10,325 nucleotides of DNA from Chloroflexota bacterium. GTDB lineage: Bacteria > Chloroflexota > Dehalococcoidia > DSTF01 > JACRBR01. Of this stretch, positions 6,433 to 10,325 are shown piece by piece. Under the pieces are notes generated by a model. The model was not told the origin of the DNA. It saw only the letters and a list, made by a program, of their open reading frames with translations, and searched no databases. The first letter of the stretch is position 1, and the number at the start of each line of letters is the position of its first letter. The stretch spans positions 1 to 10,325 of the forward strand of contig JAKAMA010000052.1 in the NCBI GenBank assembly GCA_021813085.1, written 5' to 3'. The position numbers were made by a program, and so were the translations under genes.

Positions 6433-6543
6433 ATGAGAACGGACATCCCTAGCAACAGCGCATTCCGCCCGGGGCTGATCGTCCCGGGTGGCGTCGCGTA
6501 CGTGGGTGGGATCAGTGCGCCCTGCACGAGGCTTGAGACGTGA
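6433..6543 (+). CDS. Possible 36-aa leader peptide
   Basis: A short frame begins at ATG 6433 with AGGA (6424-6427) five bases upstream, about 20 nt after the predicted transcription start, and ends at TGA 6541-6543. The peptide begins MRTDIPSNSAFRPG and ends SAPCTRLET. It spans the upstream hairpin and the 5' strand of the antiterminator, so a translating ribosome could affect which structure forms, as in ribosome-mediated attenuation of drug exporters such as Bacillus bmrCD. Codon use (AGA, CCT, CTT) is unlike the neighbouring genes, and no peptide family is recognised. It may be chance, with the RNA acting as a ligand sensor instead. Confidence 0.3.
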   Translation: MRTDIPSNSAFRPGLIVPGGVAYVGGISAPCTRLET

Positions 6544-6572
6544 GGTAGTCCTCGATCGGCGAGCCGGGATCC

Positions 6573-6606
6573 ACCCACTGCGAGCACAGGACGCAGTGGG
6601 TTTTTT
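6573..6606 (+). terminator. Intrinsic terminator in the ABC exporter leader
   Basis: ACCCACTGCG (6573-6582) pairs perfectly with CGCAGTGGGT (6592-6601) across a 9-nt loop, and a run of six Ts (6601-6606) follows. This is the clearest Rho-independent terminator in the window. It lies 40 bases before the ABC ATPase gene and downstream of a promoter, so it acts within a leader and does not end the preceding operon. Confidence 0.85.
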
Positions 6607-6645
6607 GTTGGCCTCGGCGGGCGGGACCCGAAGATGGAGAGCAGC

Positions 6646-7506
6646 ATGATGGACGAATTGCCACTGACGGCGGCGGGCGTCGCGAAGACGTTCGGCGGCG
6701 GCTTCGACTACGGGCGCCTGCTGCCCTGGGGCCGCAACGGCCGCGCGGCGGAGGGGCCGCGCCGCGTCGTCGATGACGTGTCGTTCGAGATCCGCCGGCG
6801 CGAGATCTTCGGCGTCATCGGCGCCAACGGCTCGGGGAAGTCGACGCTGATCCGCATCATCAGCACGCTGCTGCTGCCGGACGCGGGCGAGGTGCGCATC
6901 TTCGGGCTCGATGTGGTGCGCGACACGATGCGCGTCCGCGCCCTGATCAACCGCGTGTCGGCCGACCCTTCGTTCTTCCGCAACATGAACGCGCTCGAGA
7001 ACCTACTCTTCTTCGGGAAGGTGTACGGGCTCTCCGGGCGCGACGTGCGCGAGCGGAGTCCGCGCATCCTCGCCCGCCTCGGGCTGGACTGGGAGCAGGC
7101 GCTGGAGCCGATGAGCCACCTTTCGCGCGGGCAGCAGCAGAAGGTCGCCGTCGCGCGCGCGCTGCTGACATCGCCGGTGCTGATGCTGCTCGACGAGCCG
7201 ACGACCGGCCTCGACCCGCGCAGCAAGCGCGACGTCCAGTCGTTCGTGCGGGAGGTGCGGGAGGAGCACGACGCGACGATCCTGCTGACCACACACGACA
7301 TGGAGGAGGCGGAGCTGCTGTGCGACCGCATCGCCTTCCTGTCCGGCGGGCGCATCGTCGCCGAGGGCACGCCCGTCGAGCTGCGGCGCATGGTGGCGGC
7401 GGGGCGCCCGCTCGATGAGATCACGATGGAGACGGTGTTCATGGAGCTGACCGGCCGCAGCGTCGAAGAGGACGAAGAGCCCCAGGAGGTGCTCGCACAT
7501 GGTTAG
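6646..7506 (+). CDS. ABC-2 type exporter, ATP-binding protein (DrrA-like)
   Basis: A 286-aa cytoplasmic ATPase subunit of an ABC-2 exporter. It has Walker A GANGSGKST at about 59-67, signature LSRGQ at 159-163 (Arg in place of the first Gly), Walker B LMLLDEP at 179-185, D-loop GLDP, and switch His217 in TTHD. Where most ABC ATPases have the Q-loop glutamine, this one reads NRVSADPSFF, so the Gln is replaced. Drr-like drug and polysaccharide exporters often vary here. Residues after about 245 form the short C-terminal extension usual for DrrA-like subunits. ATGs at 6634, 6646 and 6649 are in frame. GGAG at 6636-6639 lies six bases before 6646, while 6634 itself overlaps that site. The gene overlaps the permease gene by 8 bp, so the two are translationally coupled. 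The substrate is unknown; expression is probably gated by the leader upstream. Confidence 0.93.
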   Translation: MMDELPLTAAGVAKTFGGGFDYGRLLPWGRNGRAAEGPRRVVDDVSFEIRRREIFGVIGANGSGKSTLIRIISTLLLPDAGEVRIFGLDVVRDTMRVRALINRVSADPSFFRNMNALENLLFFGKVYGLSGRDVRERSPRILARLGLDWEQALEPMSHLSRGQQQKVAVARALLTSPVLMLLDEPTTGLDPRSKRDVQSFVREVREEHDATILLTTHDMEEAELLCDRIAFLSGGRIVAEGTPVELRRMVAAGRPLDEITMETVFMELTGRSVEEDEEPQEVLAHG

Positions 7507-8353
7507 CATGGCGGAACACACTCCCGCGCCGGGGCGGGCGGGCGGCGGGCGCCTGGCGTGGGCCTTCGTCGAGCGCCAGACGAACCTCTGGAAGCGCTAC
7601 TGGGCGTGGGAGCTGGTGTGGCTCATGTACGGTGTCGTCAACACGCTGGCGATCACGTTCATCGCCAAGCAGGTCGGCAACGAGGGGGCGGCGTCGAGCA
7701 TCAACGTCTCGAAGCTGATCCTCTTCCTGCTGATCGGCACGCTCGTCTGGGCGTACCTCTCCGCCGTGCTCGACGACATCAGCCTCGTGGTCACGTGGGA
7801 GCGCTGGGAGGGGACGATCGAGCACACGCTGATGGCGCCGGTGCCGCGCGCGCTGCACCTGATCGGCATGTCGGTGTTCGGGGTGCTGCACGCTGTCGTG
7901 CGCACGCTGCTCATCTTCGCCATCGCGATCCCGTTCTTCAGCATCGACTTCGGCGGCGCGAACTGGCTGACAGCGGCGGTCGTGCTCGCGGTGGGTAGCC
8001 TGAGCATCGCCGGGCTGGCGATCCTCGCCGGCGTGCTGCCGCTCCTGTACCCGGAGCGCGGGGCGCAGATGTCGTTCATGGTGCAGGCGCTCGTGCTGCT
8101 GGTGTCGGGCGTCTACTACCAGGTGAGCGTGCTGCCCGGGTGGCTCCAGGTGTTCTCCTACGTCTCGCCCGCGACGTACATCCTCGATGGCATCCGCGGC
8201 GGCATCATCGACGGCAAGAGCGTCACGGACACCTGGCGGACGCTGGCGGCGCTGGGCGTCTTCGGCACGGTGCTGATCCCGCTGGGCATCGTGACCTTTA
8301 TGGCCGCCGAGCAGTGGGCGAAGAGGACGGGCAAGCTCAAGCGGCAGGGGTGA
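7499..8353 (+). CDS. ABC-2 type transporter permease
   Basis: A 284-aa inner-membrane subunit with about six transmembrane helices (near 38-56, 73-92, 122-146, 155-182, 190-210 and 247-270). The cytoplasmic ERWEGTIEHTLMAPV stretch (101-115) between helices 2 and 3 is the coupling-helix motif of ABC-2 permeases, and the SPATYILDGIRGG segment (223-235) before the last helix is also typical. AGGAGGT (7484-7490) lies 8 nt before the ATG at 7499, inside the 3' end of the ATPase gene. With that ATPase it would form a homodimeric exporter of the daunorubicin/polysaccharide type. Such pairs move drugs, lipids or polysaccharides outward; no biosynthetic neighbour indicates which. A short, Lys/Arg-rich tail ends the protein inside the cell. 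Confidence 0.92.
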   Translation: MVSMAEHTPAPGRAGGGRLAWAFVERQTNLWKRYWAWELVWLMYGVVNTLAITFIAKQVGNEGAASSINVSKLILFLLIGTLVWAYLSAVLDDISLVVTWERWEGTIEHTLMAPVPRALHLIGMSVFGVLHAVVRTLLIFAIAIPFFSIDFGGANWLTAAVVLAVGSLSIAGLAILAGVLPLLYPERGAQMSFMVQALVLLVSGVYYQVSVLPGWLQVFSYVSPATYILDGIRGGIIDGKSVTDTWRTLAALGVFGTVLIPLGIVTFMAAEQWAKRTGKLKRQG

Positions 8354-8360
8354 TCTGGAT

Positions 8361-8388
8361 GTTGGAGGTTGGATGTTGGAGGTTGGGG
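8361..8388 (+). repeat. Heptamer array, left arm (GTTGGAN x4)
   Basis: Four tandem heptamers follow the permease stop codon: GTTGGAG, GTTGGAT, GTTGGAG, GTTGGGG. They are the approximate reverse complement of the array at 8442-8490, so the two arms could pair around a GC-rich centre. Variation falls mainly at the seventh position. Confidence 0.8.
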
Positions 8389-8416
8389 GACGTACGCGCG
8401 CGCCGCGGCCTGGTCT

Positions 8417-8428
8417 GACAGATCTGTC
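8417..8428. repeat. 12-bp perfect palindrome between the heptamer arms
   Basis: GACAGATCTGTC is a perfect palindrome near the centre of the inverted heptamer arrays, in the loop of the potential large hairpin. It may be the tip of the secondary structure or an independent protein-binding site. Confidence 0.45.
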
Positions 8429-8441
8429 GTCCGCCTCCCTC

Positions 8442-8490
8442 TAACCTCCGACCTCCAACCTCTGACCTCCGACCTCTGACCTCCGACCCA
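8442..8490 (+). repeat. Heptamer array, right arm (YRACCTC x7)
   Basis: Seven tandem heptamers with consensus YRACCTC: TAACCTC, CGACCTC, CAACCTC, TGACCTC, CGACCTC, TGACCTC and a degenerate CGACCCA. The first two bases vary (TA, CG, CA, TG) while ACCTC is fixed in six of seven copies. Because the unit is 7 nt, it is non-coding in style. Heptanucleotide arrays of this general kind (STRR) are known from filamentous cyanobacteria; their function is unclear. Confidence 0.8.
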
Positions 8491-8545
8491 CCCCATCTTC
8501 CTCTGCGTCCTGCCTTCTCACGCGATCCCGGTGACACGGTGCTCA

Positions 8546-8574
8546 TTGGCAGAATAGAACATATGTACTATTCT
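8546..8574 (+). promoter_or_regulatory. Sigma70-like promoter with embedded LexA-like palindromic operator
   Basis: TTGGCA (8546-8551, five of six) and TATTCT (8569-8574, four of six) are 17 bases apart. A 24-nt palindrome at 8551-8574 fills the spacer and covers the -10. Its outer arms are AGAATAG and CTATTCT, and its core is ACATATGT, with a single mismatched position per half. The centre reads GAACATATGTAC, one base from the Gram-positive SOS box pattern GAAC-N4-GTTC. A repressor bound here would block RNA polymerase. The site is AT-rich in GC-rich surroundings and lies 41 bp upstream of the first gene of the phage-like cluster. The operator call is well supported by symmetry and position; naming LexA is an inference. 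Confidence 0.65.
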
Positions 8575-8614
8575 GGCGGCGAGGGTCTCACTCGTTCAAG
8601 CGGGGACGAAAGGC

Positions 8615-8941
8615 ATGGGACGCATGGAACCCGGCGCCGGGATCGCCTTCGCCGCCGACGGCATGACCGTCGCCGCCGGCGGCTTCAACGCCGCCTGGCT
8701 GGCGCTGCACCGAGCCGGCACGCGCCAGCCGGCGCGACGCTTCGCCGCGATCACGCTCGCCACCATCAACGCGGGGGCCGCGCTCCAGGCGGCGTCCGCG
8801 CAGGCGCTCTACAGCGCACATCGCTTCGGGCTGCCGCACGAGGCATTCTTCGCGGCGCCCGCGTGGGTCGCCTCGCGCGTTGTGCTGCTCGCCGGCGTCG
8901 TGCTGCTCTCGGTGCTGATCCTGCGGCGGGCGGGGCGATGA
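8615..8941 (+). CDS. Small hydrophobic membrane protein, first gene of phage-like cluster
   Basis: A 108-aa protein I do not recognise. It is Ala-rich, with two clear hydrophobic helices (about 43-62, ITLATINAGAALQAASAQ, and 83-104, VASRVVLLAGVVLLSVLIL) and a weaker one near 9-31. It ends in RRAGR, so the C-terminus is probably cytoplasmic. The ATG at 8615 has GGGGA 8 nt upstream; ATG 8624 is an alternative. Its stop codon overlaps the next start as ATGA, so it is cotranslated with that gene. Position directly after the operator and at the head of an operon leading to a terminase suggests a phage-type membrane protein, for instance holin-like, but there is no sequence proof. Confidence 0.65.
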   Translation: MGRMEPGAGIAFAADGMTVAAGGFNAAWLALHRAGTRQPARRFAAITLATINAGAALQAASAQALYSAHRFGLPHEAFFAAPAWVASRVVLLAGVVLLSVLILRRAGR

Positions 8942-9159
8942 GGCGCTCGCCGGCCCGGACGGGCCCGTATTGGGCCGGACGGCCCGCCGGGGCGATGGCG
9001 CGCGCGGTGCGGCGAGGCGAATGGGAGCGCCTCTCGCTCTACCTCGCGCTCGCCGTCGCCCAGGCCGCGCGCGCGGCGCCGCAGACCACCATCGACGACG
9101 TGCTGGCGCTGCTGAGCGCGGCCGAGGAGGAGCGACGTGGTGACGCCGGTCCGCCGTAG
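8938..9159 (+). CDS. Small helical hypothetical protein
   Basis: A 73-aa protein starting at the ATG of an ATGA overlap with the preceding gene, with a G-rich ribosome site (GGGCGGGG) just upstream. The N-terminal third is basic (MRRSPARTG...AMARAVRRGE), and the rest predicts two amphipathic helices (WERLSLYLALAVAQAARA and TIDDVLALLSAAEEE). There is no transmembrane segment or known motif. Its 3' end overlaps the next gene by 23 bp, and the GAGGAGGAG encoding its final Glu residues doubles as the SD site of that gene. Small size, tight packing and the terminase downstream suit a phage morphogenesis or regulatory protein; no function can be assigned. Confidence 0.6.
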   Translation: MRRSPARTGPYWAGRPAGAMARAVRRGEWERLSLYLALAVAQAARAAPQTTIDDVLALLSAAEEERRGDAGPP

Positions 9160-9502
9160 GCTGCCGCCGGCAGACGCCGTACCCGGACGGGCCGTCCGGC
9201 CGGAACCCGTCGAGCGCTTCTACCGCGCGGCGGTCGAGGAGGCGGCCGCGCTCATCGAGGCGGCCGAGGTGACCGGCGTCGACGAGGAGCTGGCGCTCCT
9301 GCGCGTCAAGCTGCGCGAGCATCTGCGCGAGCGCCCGCAGGACTACGAGCTGCTGCTCAAGGGCGTGCGGCTCATCGCCCAGGTCGTCGCCGTGCAGTAC
9401 CGGATGAGCCCGGCGCGCGCGGAGGAGCTGGCGGGGACGCTGGCGGACACCCTCCGCCTCGTCGGCGGCCAGTTCTTTCCCGAGCGGTTCGGCGAGGCGT
9501 GA
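9137..9502 (+). CDS. Helical hypothetical protein upstream of terminase
   Basis: A 121-aa soluble protein, GTG start at 9137 with GAGGAGGAG (9124-9132) just upstream; a second GTG at 9140 is possible. After a Pro/Arg-rich N-terminus, most of the chain predicts as alpha-helix with Glu/Arg/Leu-rich amphipathic stretches, for example VDEELALLRVKLREHLRERP and DYELLLKGVRLIAQVVAVQY. I see no helix-turn-helix or catalytic motif. Its place two genes ahead of a terminase large subunit raises the possibility of a small-terminase-like or packaging accessory protein, but that is context only. The following gene starts 19 bp after its stop. Confidence 0.65.
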   Translation: MVTPVRRRLPPADAVPGRAVRPEPVERFYRAAVEEAAALIEAAEVTGVDEELALLRVKLREHLRERPQDYELLLKGVRLIAQVVAVQYRMSPARAEELAGTLADTLRLVGGQFFPERFGEA

Positions 9503-9521
9503 GGTGGGACGGAGAAGCCAC

Positions 9522-9836
9522 ATGCGAGAAGCGAAACGCGAAGGCAGAGCGAGCGCGGTTGACGGCATGGACGGGCAGCCATCGTCCGACGATGGCTGCC
9601 GGCGCCTCGAAGGCGCGATCGCCTGGCTGGTGCGCCGCCGCGACACGCGGCGTCGCGCCGATGCGGCGGGCGTGCTCGACGCGATGAGCGCGCCAGCGTT
9701 CCGCGCCGTCGTAGCCCAGCGGCTGCACGCGCTCGAGCGCGACGTCGCGGAGGTACGCGCACGCATCAACGGGTTGCTGTTCGTCGTCGCGGGCGCCGTC
9801 ATCACGCAGGTCGTGCTGCGTCTCTTTGGTTCATGA
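9522..9836 (+). CDS. Coiled-coil plus C-terminal membrane-anchor protein, XhlA/holin-like layout
   Basis: A 104-aa protein. The polar, charged N-terminal part leads into a predicted helix/coiled coil (RLHALERDVAEVRARI, about 71-86), followed directly by one hydrophobic helix (NGLLFVVAGAVITQVVLRLF, about 87-102) at the C-terminus. This layout resembles the phage-associated XhlA/hemolysin-type membrane proteins that accompany holins, although the similarity is architectural and not proven. The ATG at 9522 is preferred because GGAGAAG (9511-9517) precedes it; a GTG at 9504 would add six residues but has no good SD site. Its stop codon overlaps an in-frame ATG (9833) of the terminase frame as ATGA. 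Confidence 0.65.
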   Translation: MREAKREGRASAVDGMDGQPSSDDGCRRLEGAIAWLVRRRDTRRRADAAGVLDAMSAPAFRAVVAQRLHALERDVAEVRARINGLLFVVAGAVITQVVLRLFGS

Positions 9837-9904
9837 CCCGGCACGCGCGCGCACGCACGCCGCACCTGCCGCCCACCACCAGCGAGCAGCCACGTGCAGG
9901 GACC

Positions 9905-10325
9905 ATGAACCGACCATCGACCAGCGACAAGCGACCGACCGACGCGATGCCGCGGCTGCGCGCGTACCAGTGCGAGGCCGGGCGCGCGGTGCTCGAGTCC
10001 GTCTTCCAGTGCCGCGGCCGCGCGATCAGCGTGCAGATCGCGCGGCAGGGCGGCAAGAACGAGCTGTCGGCGCAGATCGAGCTGCTGCTGCTCACCGCCG
10101 CCGGGCACGGCGGCGACGTGATCAAGTGCGCGCCGACGTTGCATCCGCAGCTCCAGGTGAGCCGCCACCGCCTCTGGACGCGCATCGGGCAGGCGGGGTT
10201 GCGCAACGTCGCGCGCCTCGAGCCGGACGCCGTACGGCTGGGCGACGCGCGCGTGCTCTTCCTCTCGGCCGGGCCGCAGTCGAACGTCGTCGGCCACACC
10301 GCCGGGCTGCTGCTCGAAGTCGATG
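9905..10325 (+). CDS. Phage terminase large subunit (ATPase N-terminus), 3'-truncated by window edge
   Basis: The first 140 residues of a TerL-like DNA-packaging ATPase. LRAYQCEAGRAVLESVF precedes the Walker A motif ARQGGKNE (46-53), the form used by many terminases. CAPTLHPQLQVSRHRL resembles the post-Walker-A strand and helix of TerL, LGDARVLFLSAGPQSNVVGHTA fits the next strands, and GLLLEVD (134-140) is the Walker B strand. The window ends at the first base of the next codon, a G that would suit the catalytic Glu. Starts are uncertain: ATG 9905 (partial AGGG site), ATG 9833 (ATGA-coupled, longer Pro/Arg-rich N-terminus) and ATG 9947 (just before LRAYQ) are in frame. The nuclease domain and head genes would lie beyond the window. 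It identifies the cluster as prophage or phage-derived. Confidence 0.8.
   Translation, partial: MNRPSTSDKRPTDAMPRLRAYQCEAGRAVLESVFQCRGRAISVQIARQGGKNELSAQIELLLLTAAGHGGDVIKCAPTLHPQLQVSRHRLWTRIGQAGLRNVARLEPDAVRLGDARVLFLSAGPQSNVVGHTAGLLLEVD
9912..9939 (+). repeat. Degenerate heptamer array at the terminase N-terminus
   Basis: Four consecutive heptamers GACCATC, GACCAGC, GACAAGC, GACCGAC, preceded after a 4-nt offset by GACCATG (9901-9907). The period is the same 7 nt as in the 8361-8490 arrays, though the unit differs. If translation starts at 9905 the array encodes the low-complexity residues before LRAYQ; if at 9947 it is leader sequence. Confidence 0.5.

Larger units (their letters stand above)
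6412..6606 (+). ncRNA. Candidate transcription-attenuation leader (unclassified)
   Basis: The 5' leader of the ABC-2 exporter operon. In order it can form: hairpin CCGCCCGGG (6465-6473) with CCCGGGTGG (6483-6491, one G-T pair); an antiterminator in which GTGGGTGG (6502-6509, plus one G-T) pairs with CCACCCAC (6571-6578); small hairpins GTGC/GCAC (6515-6527) and CTCG/CGAG (6551-6563); and a terminator (6573-6601) plus T-run. Antiterminator and terminator share 6573-6578, so they exclude each other. The loop of the first hairpin contains CTGATC (6475-6480), complementary to GATCAG (6510-6515) beside the antiterminator strand, so a pseudoknot could influence the choice. This is the architecture of a riboswitch, T-box or ribosome-mediated attenuator. 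I found no match to a known class; folding is by eye only. Confidence 0.5.

Noticed and set aside
6465..6475. ZTP (pfl) riboswitch: CCGCCCGGGGC resembles the 3' motif CCGCCTGGGC.
   Set aside because: The 5' half of the ZTP aptamer is not found upstream, and this segment is better explained by its 9-bp hairpin with 6483-6491.
6502..6520. T-box riboswitch: GGGTGGGATC is close to the T-box core GGGTGGNACC.
   Set aside because: The CCGCG part of the core is absent. Only about 90 nt lie between the predicted start and this point, with no recognisable Stem I elements, and the downstream genes are an exporter, not an aminoacyl-tRNA synthetase or amino-acid operon. A covariance-model scan would settle it.
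8361..8490. CRISPR array.
   Set aside because: The repeats are 7 nt, contiguous and without spacers, and the two arms are inverted relative to each other.
8539..8937. Upstream extension of the 8938-9159 frame back to 8539.
   Set aside because: It overlaps the better-supported gene at 8615, starts upstream of the predicted promoter and operator, and translates to Arg-rich low-complexity sequence; only the part from ATG 8938 is plausible.
8588..10297. A 569-codon minus-strand frame opposite the phage-like cluster.
   Set aside because: The composition is Arg/Ala/Pro-rich low complexity with no motif, while the plus strand carries a coherent terminase and SD-led small genes.

Overview
The window is GC-rich bacterial DNA (about two thirds G+C or more by eye) with dense genes, GTG starts and strong Shine-Dalgarno (SD) sites. 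Gene content suggests Chloroflexota or a relative: an APH-like/P-loop kinase fusion, solitary TadE/TadG-like proteins, a daunorubicin-type ABC-2 exporter, and a terminase with an ARQGGKNE Walker A motif of a kind I associate with chloroflexotal phage-like elements. The taxonomy is inference; there is no rRNA or tRNA here.

Layout. (1) 1-1480, plus strand: the 3' part of a two-domain kinase/ATPase gene, then a flavin-reductase-like gene. (2) 1526-4143, minus strand, in transcription order: a DedA/VTT membrane protein, a membrane-anchored six-motif TolB-like propeller, and a second flavin-reductase-like protein that ends tail to tail with the first. The DedA gene appears to use a CTG start behind a good TTGACA promoter. 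(3) 4144-4567: a 424-base gap holding the DedA promoter and a nested hairpin. (4) 4568-6275, plus strand: a TadE-like pseudopilin and a cysteine-rich TadG-like protein, with a strong hairpin between them and no other tad genes in view. (5) 6376-8353, plus strand: a promoter, a leader of about 195 nt ending in a textbook intrinsic terminator, then an ABC ATPase and ABC-2 permease overlapping by 8 bp. (6) 8354-8614: opposed arrays of a degenerate heptamer, then an AT-rich 24-nt palindrome inside a sigma70-like promoter. (7) 8615-10325, plus strand: four small genes with tight or overlapping junctions leading into a terminase large subunit cut by the window edge, which looks like the start of a prophage or phage-derived module.

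The two most interesting regions are regulatory. First, the ABC-exporter leader can form two mutually exclusive structures: an antiterminator (6502-6510 with 6570-6578) and a terminator (6573-6582 with 6592-6601). An upstream hairpin has a loop that can pair with the bases next to the antiterminator strand, and a possible 36-codon ORF overlaps them. I could not match it to a known riboswitch or T-box class. Second, the phage-like module is preceded by a LexA-box-like palindrome filling the space between -35 and -10, which suggests SOS-type induction.

Most long ORFs opposite or out of frame with these genes are shadows of GC-rich coding DNA. All family assignments come from motif reading without database searches.
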